In this document: piece by piece, positions 51,701 to 60,710 of the stretch
Layout: the number at the start of each line of letters is the position of its first letter
Numbering within the stretch: the stretch's first letter is position 1
Source of the DNA: Anaerolineae bacterium
Lineage (GTDB): Bacteria; Chloroflexota; Anaerolineae; Promineifilales; Promineifilaceae
NCBI GenBank assembly: GCA_028277515.1
Contig: JANQGC010000369.1
Span: forward strand, 1-64,000
Reading direction: 5' to 3'
Length of the DNA stretch: 64,000 bases
The notes under the pieces: model-generated
What the model was told of the DNA's origin: nothing
Database searches by the model: none
The model's input: only the letters and a program-made list of their open reading frames with translations
Translations under genes and position numbers: made by a program

Positions 51701-52688
51701 TGTCTCCTGAAGTTAATTCTGGCCGTTTCCCTGCAATCCAAAGCAGCAAAGAACCGGCAAGTAAAATGATAGTGATAATGATGCCCCCCTCCGGACCAAA
51801 CAATCCCCCGGTAATCCAATCAGGGCCGGCTTCCATTAAATCAAATATCAAGCCCGATTGAATACTCATGCCGCTCACTTCAAATCCGAATAAATTCCCC
51901 TGTGCCCAGTTCCAAATGGAGTGAATGGCAAAAACACCCCACAACCTTCCTTCATAAAGCGCGTAAAGGGCAGCAAAAAGGCCAAACAAAGCCAGGTTTA
52001 AGATGCTGATCCAGGTCACATTAGGATTTAACAAATGCAGAAAGGCAAAAAAGATAGAAGATATCAGAATCCCTGCCACCGGACCCCAGCGCAATCCAAT
52101 CACCGGCAGCAGAAAACCCCGCGCCAGGACTTCCTCGGCCGCGCCCTGCACTATCCATCCCAGGAAAATGATCGCCGTTCCAACAAGGGATATCAGGCCA
52201 AAGCGCCCGCCAACCGGCGTTTCTATTTCTACCATGCCCAGGGTAGATAGAATAATCACTGCCAATGAAAACATGATTAAACCGACCAGTAATCCGCGAA
52301 GATATTTCTTCAGGAACGGCCGTTCCAAGCCCACCGTCCAAAATGGACGTCGCTCAAACAACCACAACCAAAACCAGATCAGTAAAAAGATAGGTAGGAA
52401 TGATCCAATCAGAAAGATCGCCTGGCCCACGGCCGTCTCCTGCACAACAAGACCAAGAAGAACCGGCAGCCGGATCGGCAAACCAAATATTACGGATAAG
52501 AATGGGACCAGAAAGCCAAACAGAATCGTGGCTATGGGATAGATGATTTTATTAAGAAGGTCGGGATTGTTTCCCAGAACATTTCCTGGCAGCCGTACAT
52601 GACCCATTTCCGCCAATTGGAAAAGGTGATTATTTTTGCTGAATAAGGCTTGATCAGTTGGCGTCTGCTGGCCTAAATCAGCGCTCAT
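51690..52688 (-). CDS. CPBP family intramembrane metalloprotease
   Basis: Members of the CPBP (Abi) family are membrane glutamyl proteases related to Rce1. The 332-residue protein has about eight membrane segments and the three family motifs: EEVLARGFLLP, FAFLHLLNP and FAIHSIWNWAQGN. The catalytic Glu pair and His residues are all present. Its substrate is not known; it lies next to membrane and secreted proteins. Confidence 0.9.
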   Translation of the reverse strand: MSADLGQQTPTDQALFSKNNHLFQLAEMGHVRLPGNVLGNNPDLLNKIIYPIATILFGFLVPFLSVIFGLPIRLPVLLGLVVQETAVGQAIFLIGSFLPIFLLIWFWLWLFERRPFWTVGLERPFLKKYLRGLLVGLIMFSLAVIILSTLGMVEIETPVGGRFGLISLVGTAIIFLGWIVQGAAEEVLARGFLLPVIGLRWGPVAGILISSIFFAFLHLLNPNVTWISILNLALFGLFAALYALYEGRLWGVFAIHSIWNWAQGNLFGFEVSGMSIQSGLIFDLMEAGPDWITGGLFGPEGGIIITIILLAGSLLLWIAGKRPELTSGDNGK

Positions 52689-52703
52689 TTTGCCACCAAT
52701 CGT

Positions 52704-53828
52704 TTATTCCACCGTAAATTGCAAATTGAAATCAAGGTAGCGGCTGCTGACCCAACCCACGCTGCCGGTTGGCGTCTCAACTTCCACCCAATAGTCTTGT
52801 TGGTTGCCGGTTAATACAAGGAATGTTCCGCGCCGCAAGACCTCAATGACATCGAAATCAACGCCCGGACCACTGCGCATATTTAGATAGCTGGGATCAA
52901 CCGTTGCGGTGATGCCACTGCCGTTGTCCGCACCGCCACTACCACCGCCCACGGTGCCGTCGAGCTGTGTACCGGTAATTGATATCTGAGCCTCACCCAC
53001 ATTTTCATAATATGTCGCCACAAAATGAGTAACACCGGCGGGTAGATCCAACTCCACCACAAATGGGAGTGCCGGGGAATCATACCATTGATCAACCAAT
53101 AATTGGCCGTTGATCCAGAAGCGTACGCCATCATCTGCTTTCACCGTGAATTGATAGGTCCCTGCGGCGAGATCCATGCTTCGTGTAAAACGAGCCGAAA
53201 AATGGTCGTTGTTGATCACTCCGGGAGCGGGCGAACCTTGACCCCAATTGAAGTTTATTTCATTCTCATAGCGGATGAGGGCAGGCTCTCCTTCAAGGTT
53301 CATATTGTTAAAGTATTCAGCTTTAGTCGGCCCTGTTTGTGCAACATTGCCAAGCCGCTGCCAGGAAAATGAAATTAAGGCATCTCCTGTGTTTTCAAAA
53401 TAATCAATGATGACGGTCTGCGAACCGGCAGTTTGGATATCAAAATCGGCCGTGTAACTTTGATTGGCGGCATTGTGCCATTCGTCAATGAGTAAATTTG
53501 TTCCGACCCATACCCGTACACCATCATCGCTGCTGACCGTAATGCGATAACGTCCCGGATCAAAATGAGCACCCGTCTGCCAACGGGCGGAAAAATAATC
53601 ATCCTGGATAATTCCTGGCGCCGGTGATCCTTTACCCCAATTGTAATTGGGGGCACTTAATTCAACACGCTGTAGGGCAGGTGGCCCACTCAGGGAAGTG
53701 TTATTCCAATAACTGGCGTTCCAGCGTGGCGAAGATTGTGCTTGTGTAGGAACTGTCAAAACGATGAGCAAACCGCAGACGATAACGAGGCCCGCTAAAA
53801 CCTTAAAAATTGTTGTTTTATCTCCCAT
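52704..53828 (-). CDS. Secreted protein with two PA14 domains and a C-terminal SH3b domain
   Basis: The 374-residue protein has a signal peptide (about residues 1-30, ending VPTQAQ), two PA14 domains (about 33-160 and 165-285) with the typical YWNN.SLSG.P, DYFSARW and DDGVRVWV patterns, and an SH3b domain (about 305-370: YLNMRSGPGVDFDVIEVLRRG). PA14 domains bind sugars, so a role in surface glycan binding is plausible. A GTGACTGTCAC element with a conserved tail lies 45-125 nt before its start. An AGGAGG site precedes the ATG. Confidence 0.9.
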   Translation of the reverse strand: MGDKTTIFKVLAGLVIVCGLLIVLTVPTQAQSSPRWNASYWNNTSLSGPPALQRVELSAPNYNWGKGSPAPGIIQDDYFSARWQTGAHFDPGRYRITVSSDDGVRVWVGTNLLIDEWHNAANQSYTADFDIQTAGSQTVIIDYFENTGDALISFSWQRLGNVAQTGPTKAEYFNNMNLEGEPALIRYENEINFNWGQGSPAPGVINNDHFSARFTRSMDLAAGTYQFTVKADDGVRFWINGQLLVDQWYDSPALPFVVELDLPAGVTHFVATYYENVGEAQISITGTQLDGTVGGGSGGADNGSGITATVDPSYLNMRSGPGVDFDVIEVLRRGTFLVLTGNQQDYWVEVETPTGSVGWVSSRYLDFNLQFTVE

Positions 53829-53864
53829 TCATTACCTCCTAATAAATCCCAAATATCTTAACTG

Positions 53865-53953
53865 AGTTGTCCGTTTCCGAAGTTTCTCAGCAAGTGACAG
53901 TCACTTGAATCGCTCCGATCTCTCCCGACAAGAGAAATATGTGACTGTCACAT
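53865..53953 (-). repeat. GTGACTGTCAC paired-palindrome element, copy C
   Basis: GTGACAGTCAC (53894-53904) and GTGACTGTCAC (53941-53951) flank 36 nt. On the minus strand the tail AGAAACTTCGGAAAC follows, matching elements A and B. It lies upstream of the PA14 gene. Confidence 0.8.
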
Positions 53954-53975
53954 GATAAGCGCCGGTTGGTTCGTG

Positions 53976-54998
53976 TTAACGCGCGCTGTATTCAAGGATT
54001 GCATTTCCTTCTTCATTTAATAGTAGCAACTGGTCTTCTTTTATTTGATAGGCGTTCACGGCCGATAGATTATTTAAATATTGCGTTTCCTGCACCATGA
54101 TTCCCTGTGGTTCTTCACAACTCATGCGCGTCTTGGCCGGGGCTGTAATCGTCAATGTCTCTTTATCCAGGGTAAAGGTACTGGCGAAATCATTACAACC
54201 GGCCGATCCGGTAACCCGCCGGTCAGATTTGAACACAATCGTTAGCTCCGTTCCGGGCAGCACATCATATACTTCACCACTACCATCAAGAAGCAGCTCC
54301 AATACCCAATCCTTTGCTAACAATTTGGTGACCGTCTCCGATTCCTCCGGGCGGGATTCTTCAGCCCCGCCGGCACCTATCTGTCCCACCTCGCCACCTT
54401 CAACCACAAAATTATCCAGGACAGCGTTGAGGACCACATCCCTGTCATCCATTTCCACAAATAAGCTCACAATGTAAACCGTGCCATCTTGGATGGTCAT
54501 GGCCACCGACTGACCCAAACCAATATCAGGATTATCGATGTTATATAGTGCCCAGTCATAACGACCGATTCGTTCCTCCCAATATGTCCCCTCCGCCGAA
54601 TTTTGCCGCAGTTCATCTAACTCAATTCCTAACAATTCGGCCATGGCCGAGCTTGCATCCAGGCCAGGGAAAGTGTGAAAGGCGACAAAACGAAACTCCC
54701 CAGGTCCCCAGGCATTTTTCAATAGCGGGTCCCCTTCTATCGGCGGCCATCCTTCAGGAACCACTGTTGTGATACCTATATCATCAACCGTGATCGGCAC
54801 GAAAACCTCTGGAACGGCAGCTTCCTCAGCCCCAGCTTCAGGAGCGGGTGTTGGTGTAGGCACATCGGTTGCTGCCGGTTCAGCTTGCTCCTGACTGTTT
54901 ATAACTTCGATCACGCCTTGATCGACTTCCTGCTGGCGGCAGGCAGATAAGATTAAGAAAGTAAGAAATACTATAACCCCGAAAAATTTATGATTCAT
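53976..54998 (-). CDS. Lipoprotein with C-terminal META (HslJ-like) domain
   Basis: The 340-residue protein has a lipoprotein signal ending in the lipobox LSAC (Cys at about residue 20), followed by an acidic Pro/Ala-rich linker. A central part resembles a PsbP/MTH-type fold (about 75-200) of unknown role. A META domain spans about 228-340, seen as KDWVLELLLDG...TELTIVFKSDRRVTGSAGCNDF...TRMSCEEPQG. META domains are found in surface or heat-shock proteins without enzymatic activity. It is predicted to lie outside the membrane. Confidence 0.87.
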   Translation of the reverse strand: MNHKFFGVIVFLTFLILSACRQQEVDQGVIEVINSQEQAEPAATDVPTPTPAPEAGAEEAAVPEVFVPITVDDIGITTVVPEGWPPIEGDPLLKNAWGPGEFRFVAFHTFPGLDASSAMAELLGIELDELRQNSAEGTYWEERIGRYDWALYNIDNPDIGLGQSVAMTIQDGTVYIVSLFVEMDDRDVVLNAVLDNFVVEGGEVGQIGAGGAEESRPEESETVTKLLAKDWVLELLLDGSGEVYDVLPGTELTIVFKSDRRVTGSAGCNDFASTFTLDKETLTITAPAKTRMSCEEPQGIMVQETQYLNNLSAVNAYQIKEDQLLLLNEEGNAILEYSAR

Positions 54999-55135
54999 CT
55001 TACCGCTCCTTTCCCCAATTATTTTCCATACTTAACCAAAAAAGATCGGCAGGTTCTTCACTCTGCGTGTTCTGCTCCACTACTAATACAGATTTAGTTT
55101 GCTGTGGCAACTATTACTAAAATTTATTTACAAAG

Positions 55136-55197
55136 AAATTTGACAACTTTTCACTTGCTATATGAGCGAAAACCATTTAATAAAAGTTGTCAAATTT
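55136..55197. repeat. Perfect 16-bp inverted repeat, element 1
   Basis: AAATTTGACAACTTTT (55136-55151) pairs with AAAAGTTGTCAAATTT (55182-55197) across a 30-nt loop. Further out, CTATTACT (55111-55118) and AGTAATAG (55213-55220) also pair. Confidence 0.85.
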
Positions 55198-55245
55198 TAG
55201 GTAACCAATAATAGTAATAGACTACCTGTTAAGTAAATATACGAA

Positions 55246-55306
55246 AGATTTGTCAATTTTTATTTTCTCGTACCTCTGAAAATTCCACAGAAAAATTGAC
55301 AAATCT
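55246..55306. repeat. Perfect 16-bp inverted repeat, element 2
   Basis: AGATTTGTCAATTTTT (55246-55261) pairs with AAAAATTGACAAATCT (55291-55306) across a 29-nt loop. The architecture is almost identical to element 1, about 110 bp away, although the arms differ. Confidence 0.85.
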
Positions 55307-55408
55307 AATGCAAAACTACTTAAAATCTATTTGAATTGTACCAATAGGACATTCTCTGTCCACTAGAGGTTTACCCAATATTTCTTCCCAGCGAGGTGAA
55401 CGCCAATT

Positions 55409-56224
55409 TCAGGTGAAGCTTTGACGTAGGGTTACATCTCCAGCCATTATTTTGTGCAGTTGATCGGAATCATCGCGCACAAGGAGCTCTCCCCACTCGC
55501 CAACGCCTTCAGCGAATCCCGAAACAACCTTTTCCCTGGCAGATGAGAAAATCTCAACTTTTTGCCCAATGGTGTTCAAGCGATTTTCCCAGGCTTGCTG
55601 CGGGGATTCACCCTGGTCTGCCAGCTCGTATAAATCTTCTACCTGTTGCAGCAAAGTTATCAGCAAATTTAAGCGCGAAACCTGGCGACCTAATACCGTT
55701 GATAAGCTAGTCGCCGGCAGCGCAGCTTTAGGAAGTTGCGCTTCCGGGATATTGACATTGATGCCAGTCCCTAAAATCGCATAAGCCAGGTGTGCGCTGG
55801 GCATCACCTGTCCTTCAAGCAATATGCCGCAAACTTTGTGCCAGATTTCATGGTGTTTGACGATCACATCATTGGGCCATTTAAGAAATGTGTTGATGCC
55901 GGTCTCAGCTTCAATTGACTTAGCAACGGCCGTCCCGGCAATCATCGTCAACCAGGGCAATCGCTCGCCTGGCCAGTCCGGTCTAAACAGAATAGAAAAC
56001 AATAATGAGGTCCCTGGCGGCGCTTCCCAACGCCGGTCGAGACGCCCTCGGCCTGTCGATTGAAAATCTGTTAAGAAAACAGTCCCGGCAGGGGGATTGG
56101 CATCAGCCACCTCTTGTTTAAGAAGATCATTGGTCGATCCCACACTTTCTATATAACGATAATTGCGGCCAATCCATTGACTGGCCAGAGCCTTCTTGAC
56201 GTTTGATACCATTAATTCACTCAT
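55409..56224 (-). CDS. birA: Biotin-[acetyl-CoA carboxylase] ligase
   Basis: The enzyme activates biotin with ATP and joins it to the carrier Lys of carboxylases. The 271-residue protein is the short type without an N-terminal helix-turn-helix, so it does not act as a repressor. It has the biotinyl-AMP motif GRGRLDRRWEAPPGTSLLFS, KWPNDVIVKHHEIWHKVCG and GTGINVNIPE, and a small C-terminal SH3-like domain. The ATG is preceded by TATAAT only 8 nt upstream and lacks a ribosome binding site, so the mRNA is probably leaderless. Confidence 0.93.
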   Translation of the reverse strand: MSELMVSNVKKALASQWIGRNYRYIESVGSTNDLLKQEVADANPPAGTVFLTDFQSTGRGRLDRRWEAPPGTSLLFSILFRPDWPGERLPWLTMIAGTAVAKSIEAETGINTFLKWPNDVIVKHHEIWHKVCGILLEGQVMPSAHLAYAILGTGINVNIPEAQLPKAALPATSLSTVLGRQVSRLNLLITLLQQVEDLYELADQGESPQQAWENRLNTIGQKVEIFSSAREKVVSGFAEGVGEWGELLVRDDSDQLHKIMAGDVTLRQSFT

Positions 56225-56232
56225 AGGGGTCT

Positions 56233-56238
56233 ATTATA
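56233..56238 (-). promoter_or_regulatory. -10 box of a probable leaderless promoter for birA
   Basis: TATAAT ends 8 nt before the birA ATG on the minus strand. The -35 region is weak. Confidence 0.5.
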
Positions 56239-56331
56239 TCATTATCAATCCACATTTCCGTGCTAATGACCAAAGGGGTTCAGGCCTGGTTGCGGATTTC
56301 GTTTACTTAATGAGTAAACATAACATTCCTA

Positions 56332-56359
56332 TTGACAGCACTGCATACCTCTTTATAAT
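56332..56359 (+). promoter_or_regulatory. Consensus promoter upstream of the S1-domain gene
   Basis: TTGACA (56332-56337), a 16-nt spacer and TATAAT (56354-56359) are both perfect. Transcription would start near 56366, about 50 nt before the ATG at 56419. Confidence 0.88.
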
Positions 56360-56418
56360 AGACATAAAGTTAGAGTTCACGCTTTTTTCACACCCTCACG
56401 GGAAGGAAGTACTGGAAA

Positions 56419-57384
56419 ATGAATAGGAAACACAGCAGTATCGTGAATCCTGTTAAAAAAGATGATGCTTATTGGTCAGCACTATTCTTACAGGATGAGT
56501 TAAAAATCACTCCCCGCATCGTGGAGGAGAATGAATTAATCAGTCACCCCCTTACCAACCCAAACGGCAGCACAAGTGAAACCAATGATTCCTGGCAACT
56601 GGCCCAGGAAATGATGATTGCTGATCGTTCCCTACGTCTTCAGGTAAGTGGTTACAATAAAGGGGGTTTACTCGTCACCTGGAGGGAACTGCAAGGCTTT
56701 GTGCCCGCCTCTCAATTGCTAGATTTCCCTTTTTTACATGTAGCGCGTGAACGCTTACGTGTTTTAGCCGGTTTGCAAGGCAAAACCCTCACTTTAAAGA
56801 TAATTGAAGTCAATTCGGGAAAAAATCGGCTTGTCCTATCTGAAAGGGCCGCACAGGTTAGAGCCTCTCAGCGAATTGACACGTTAAACAGAGTTAGAAG
56901 CGGAAGCATCATGCGCGGCCGGGTCACCAACCTGACCGACTTTGGCGCATTTGTCGATCTGGGTGGCCTGGAGGGACTGGTGCATATCTCTGAGCTTTCA
57001 TGGAGCCGGGTCACCCATCCGAGCCATGTCCTGCAAGCCGGACAAGAGATTGATATCCTGGTGCTCACTGTCGATCATGAAAGGGAGCGCGTCGCATTAA
57101 GCTATAAACGCCTCAAACCGGACCCCTGGCAAACGGCATGCGAACGTTACAACCCCGGTGATATCGTCAGCGGAGTTGTCAGCAATATCACCAACTTCGG
57201 AGCTTTCATCTTGCTAGAGGAAGAATTAGAGGGCTTGATCCATGTCTCGGAAATGGGGGAAGACGCATCTTTTCATCCACGCGGCATGATGAAAATCGGA
57301 AAGAAGATCCAGGCCAGGGTATTGTATGTGAACAGCCAGGAGAAGCGACTAGCCCTCTCTTTGCGCGGTCTGAATAAGACATAA
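56419..57384 (+). CDS. S1 RNA-binding domain protein (ribosomal protein S1-like)
   Basis: The 321-residue protein has three S1 domains at about residues 70-150, 163-236 and 250-318. The second and third show the typical G.V..I/LT.FGAF(V/I).L...EGL(V/I)H(I/V)SE pattern, while the first is more divergent (VSGYNKGGLLVTWRELQGFVPASQL). It is predicted to bind mRNA and may help translation initiation, like shorter S1 homologues. A perfect promoter lies upstream. Confidence 0.9.
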   Translation: MNRKHSSIVNPVKKDDAYWSALFLQDELKITPRIVEENELISHPLTNPNGSTSETNDSWQLAQEMMIADRSLRLQVSGYNKGGLLVTWRELQGFVPASQLLDFPFLHVARERLRVLAGLQGKTLTLKIIEVNSGKNRLVLSERAAQVRASQRIDTLNRVRSGSIMRGRVTNLTDFGAFVDLGGLEGLVHISELSWSRVTHPSHVLQAGQEIDILVLTVDHERERVALSYKRLKPDPWQTACERYNPGDIVSGVVSNITNFGAFILLEEELEGLIHVSEMGEDASFHPRGMMKIGKKIQARVLYVNSQEKRLALSLRGLNKT

Positions 57385-57491
57385 CGATTCGCCCAACCCA
57401 CAAAAATCCATAAGGAATATTGATACTGTCCGGCTGAGAGAGTACAATGGGTGTCATATCGACTGTCCTGCCCCCATCGCAGGTGAGACCC

Positions 57492-59693
57492 ATGACCCGA
57501 TCAAAAACTTCTTCCAGTCGTTCAAAGAAGCGTTCTCCACCTCCCCCAACCTGGGATGAACGGCTGATCAGCAAACTGATGCCTTACCGGCTGGAAATGG
57601 TCGGTCTACTGCTATTTATTGTGGCCGTTGTCACTCTGTTGGCTCTATTTGGTTTTACACAGTCGGACTGGCTGCAATGGTGGACTCGCTTATTGAGTCA
57701 AATTTTCGGTTGGGGAGCGATAGCACTCAGCCTCATCGTGGCCGGAACGGGTATACACATAATGCTGCGCAAAGTTGAAAAACCATACCATATCCGGCCG
57801 GCACAAATCATCGGCCTGGAATTAATATTATTACCTGCGCTGGCTTTAAGTCACCAACTTTCCGGGGCGACAATGGTTGACGCTTATCAAGGGCAAGCCG
57901 GCGGTCTTGTGGGGTGGGCATTATCAGAACCTCTCTTAGATTTCCTCGGACCTGTTTTGACCGGCGTATTGTATATCTCACTGTTAATCTGGGGTTTTTC
58001 ATTGTTGATCGGCTTGAAATGGGAGACGGTCCATCATTTCCTCTGGCGCAGCTCCCGAAGAACCGGAAATTGGGCAACTGAGGTCGCACCTGAAGAGATC
58101 GAGAAAAAAAGTAAAAGGCGGCAAACAAAGAACATCATACCATCTCCTGCCTCACCGACAGCAAGAATTTCGGCCGCCGCTTCGCCACCGCCGGCAGTTG
58201 CCCCTAAACCCAAACGGCGCGATCGTCGTCTGCCGCCAATTACTCTGCTTGAATCAGGATCGTCAATGGACGAGGATGAGCAGGAAATCCAGGAACGAAA
58301 AGAAACGATTGAACAGACGCTGGCCGATTTTGGCATTCCTGCCGAAGTAACCCAAATCCGCCGAGGACCGGCCGTGACCCAGTATGGGGTAACACCAGGG
58401 TATATTGAAAAAACGGGACCGGACGGCCAGATTACCCGACATAAAATCCGAATCGGACAAATTTCGGCCCTGCGGCGTGATCTGGCCTTAGCCCTGGCCG
58501 CTCCACGCTTACGCATACAAGCCCCAATTCCAGGCCGGGGCGTGGTCGGTATTGAAGTGCCCAATGCACAGGTCAATCTTGTCCGCCTGCGTGACGTGCT
58601 GGAATCGCCGCAATTCAGAACGGTCAAAGCTCCTTTGGCTGTGGGGCTGGGAAGAAATGTTTCAGGTGAGACGGAAGCGATTGATTTAGCTAAGCTGCCC
58701 CACCTGCTTATTGCGGGAACGACCGGTTCAGGTAAATCTATCTGTATCAATGCTTTTGTTTCCAGTCTTGTTTTTAACAATACACCTGAGCAGCTACAGA
58801 TCATCATGATCGATCCGAAAAAGGTGGAGCTGATTCGCTTCAACGGGCTGCCCCATCTCATCGGCAAGGTAGAGGTTGAAGCCGATCGCGCTGTGGGGGT
58901 GCTGCGCTGGCTAACAGTGGAAATGGACCGGCGCTATGAAACCTTCGCCAGGGTGGGCGCACGCAACTTAAACGGTTATAACCGGCGTATCGCCCAGCAA
59001 GGGGATGATGCCCAGCCTCTGCCCTATATCGCGGTCTTCATCGATGAATTAGCTGACCTGATGTATGTTTATCCTGGCGATGTAGAACGTACCCTTTGCC
59101 GGCTGGCCCAAATGGCCAGAGCCACCGGCATTCATCTAGTTGTGGCAACCCAACGGCCGTCAACCGACGTGATTACCGGCTTAATCAAAGCCAACTTTCC
59201 CGCTCGCCTCTCCTTTAACGTCGCTTCCGGCACGGATTCGCGCGTTATTTTAGATTCAATCGGTGCCGAGCAGCTACTCGGAAAGGGGGACATGCTCTTT
59301 CTCGCTCCTGACGCCAGCGGACCTACACGCGTACAAGGTATTTTTGTTACCGATGATGAGGTGGAGAAATTAGTCACCTTCTGGAAGAAGATGCGCCCCG
59401 ATCATTCTCCTGGTGACCCCCCTTGGGAAACATTGATCGCCAAGCATGCATTACTGGATGAAACGGACACGCTATTGGAAGCAGCCATAGAACTGGCCAA
59501 GAAAAACGAGCACCTGTCTGCTTCTTATTTGCAGCGTCGTTTACGTTTAGGCTATCCTCGCGCGGCCCGGTTAATGGAACACCTCTATGAAATGGGTCTG
59601 GTTGAAGATCCAAAGTCCGGGGGGAAGACACGCAAAACCTATACGGATGAAGATGATGATCCACTTGACCGAATCTTATCTGAACGGGATTAA
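57492..59693 (+). CDS. ftsK: FtsK/SpoIIIE family DNA translocase
   Basis: The protein pumps chromosomal DNA through the division septum. The product of 733 residues starts with a basic N terminus (MTRSKTSSSRSKKRS) and four membrane segments (about 40-190), followed by a linker. The motor has the alpha-domain KETIEQTLADFGIPAEV, Walker A GTTGSGKS, the IMIDPKKVELIRFNGLPHL block and Walker B YIAVFIDELADLM. A C-terminal winged-helix gamma domain is visible (SASYLQRRLRLGYPRAARLM). The GTGAGACCC site and the basic start favour the ATG at 57492 over a longer frame from 57447. Confidence 0.95.
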   Translation: MTRSKTSSSRSKKRSPPPPTWDERLISKLMPYRLEMVGLLLFIVAVVTLLALFGFTQSDWLQWWTRLLSQIFGWGAIALSLIVAGTGIHIMLRKVEKPYHIRPAQIIGLELILLPALALSHQLSGATMVDAYQGQAGGLVGWALSEPLLDFLGPVLTGVLYISLLIWGFSLLIGLKWETVHHFLWRSSRRTGNWATEVAPEEIEKKSKRRQTKNIIPSPASPTARISAAASPPPAVAPKPKRRDRRLPPITLLESGSSMDEDEQEIQERKETIEQTLADFGIPAEVTQIRRGPAVTQYGVTPGYIEKTGPDGQITRHKIRIGQISALRRDLALALAAPRLRIQAPIPGRGVVGIEVPNAQVNLVRLRDVLESPQFRTVKAPLAVGLGRNVSGETEAIDLAKLPHLLIAGTTGSGKSICINAFVSSLVFNNTPEQLQIIMIDPKKVELIRFNGLPHLIGKVEVEADRAVGVLRWLTVEMDRRYETFARVGARNLNGYNRRIAQQGDDAQPLPYIAVFIDELADLMYVYPGDVERTLCRLAQMARATGIHLVVATQRPSTDVITGLIKANFPARLSFNVASGTDSRVILDSIGAEQLLGKGDMLFLAPDASGPTRVQGIFVTDDEVEKLVTFWKKMRPDHSPGDPPWETLIAKHALLDETDTLLEAAIELAKKNEHLSASYLQRRLRLGYPRAARLMEHLYEMGLVEDPKSGGKTRKTYTDEDDDPLDRILSERD

Positions 59694-59707
59694 CGTTTGA
59701 TCGTTCC

Positions 59708-60493
59708 ATGATTGATTGGCGTATCGGCACAATGGGTTTTAACTATAAACAGTGGGTAGGCCCTTTCTATCCCGACGGGTTGCCCGCGCGCAACCATTTA
59801 GCTTATTATGGCGAGCGGCTCAATGCCCTGGAAATGGATTCCACTTTCTATGGCTCCCCAACAGAAAAAACGGTATTGCGTTGGGCTTCCACGACACCTC
59901 CGGACTTCAAAATCTGCCCCAAAATGCCGCGACAGATCACGCATGATTTACGGCTCCTAAAAACCGAGAAGTTAACGGCCGAATTTCTCTCTCGCATGCG
60001 CCTGCTGGACGATAAACTAGGTCCCATCTTGATCCAGTTTCCTCCTGACTTCACCATGGCTGACGTTGGTGCACTGGTTAACTTTCTGCCCCAACTCCCA
60101 TCAGAAATGCGCTTTGCTATTGAATTTCGCCACCGTTCCTGGGATAAAACGGAAACGGCCGTCTTGCTGCAAGCCAGCAATATTTGCTTGGTTTCGGTTG
60201 ATTATATTCATGTGCCGCGGCAAATAATACCAACAACAGACTTTCTGTATCTGCGCTTTCTCGGCCCGCGCGGCCGGTTCCCAAATAAAGATCGCGAAAT
60301 AGTTGACCGCACGGATGACCTCAACTGGTGGTGGCAAACGCTCCAACCCCATTTGCCGCAGGTGCATACGGTTTATGCCTTTTTCAACGACGATTACAGT
60401 GGTTTTTCGCCGCAAACTTGCAACCGCTTTAAGGATGTGATTGGCCTTGAACCCAGTGAAACAAGGCCGATGCAGCAAGGAAGATTATTTTAA
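59708..60493 (+). CDS. DUF72 domain-containing protein
   Basis: The 261-residue protein belongs to DUF72 (COG1801). The family has a TIM-barrel-like fold and no assigned reaction. Motifs visible are GTMGFNYKQWVGPFYP, ERLNALEMDSTFYGSP, FKICPKMPRQITHD and FAIEFRHRSWDK, and the C-terminal VHTVYAFFNDDYSGFSP. It starts 14 nt after the ftsK stop, so it may be co-transcribed. Confidence 0.92.
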   Translation: MIDWRIGTMGFNYKQWVGPFYPDGLPARNHLAYYGERLNALEMDSTFYGSPTEKTVLRWASTTPPDFKICPKMPRQITHDLRLLKTEKLTAEFLSRMRLLDDKLGPILIQFPPDFTMADVGALVNFLPQLPSEMRFAIEFRHRSWDKTETAVLLQASNICLVSVDYIHVPRQIIPTTDFLYLRFLGPRGRFPNKDREIVDRTDDLNWWWQTLQPHLPQVHTVYAFFNDDYSGFSPQTCNRFKDVIGLEPSETRPMQQGRLF

Positions 60494-60618
60494 ACATCGT
60501 AGGTATGCTCTATCTAACAATAAACGTCGCAGCCAGATTGCTTGCTCACACCCCAATAGTAAGGGAAAATAAGGTTTACTAACCCTAAAGGATTCATTTT
60601 TATATACCAACGATAAAA

Positions 60619-60675
60619 TGCCAGTCACTTTTCAAGAGCGGACATAAGGAAATTAATCAGTTAAAGTGGCTGGCA
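60619..60675. repeat. Inverted repeat upstream of the small unknown gene
   Basis: TGCCAGTCACTTT (60619-60631) and AAAGTGGCTGGCA (60663-60675) pair over 13 bp with one G-U type mismatch. The spacer is about 31 nt. The architecture and the AGTCACTT core resemble the GTGACTGTCAC family. Confidence 0.6.
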
Positions 60676-60710
60676 CCTGGTTACGATGCTGGCTTAATGG
60701 AGCAGAATTA

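Larger units (their letters stand above)
54999..55408. other. Intergenic region holding two perfect inverted repeats
   Basis: No coding gene is seen in this 410-bp gap. It is AT-rich and contains two 16-bp perfect inverted repeats, listed separately. Promoters for the META lipoprotein (minus) are expected but were not identified with confidence. Confidence 0.6.

Noticed and set aside
52003..52542. 179-codon frame antisense to the CPBP protease
   Set aside because: Basic and Pro/Arg-rich shadow of a membrane protein gene; no start signals.
58034..58867. 277-codon open frame antisense to ftsK
   Set aside because: FtsK motifs are on the other strand throughout; the frame is a by-product of its codon use.
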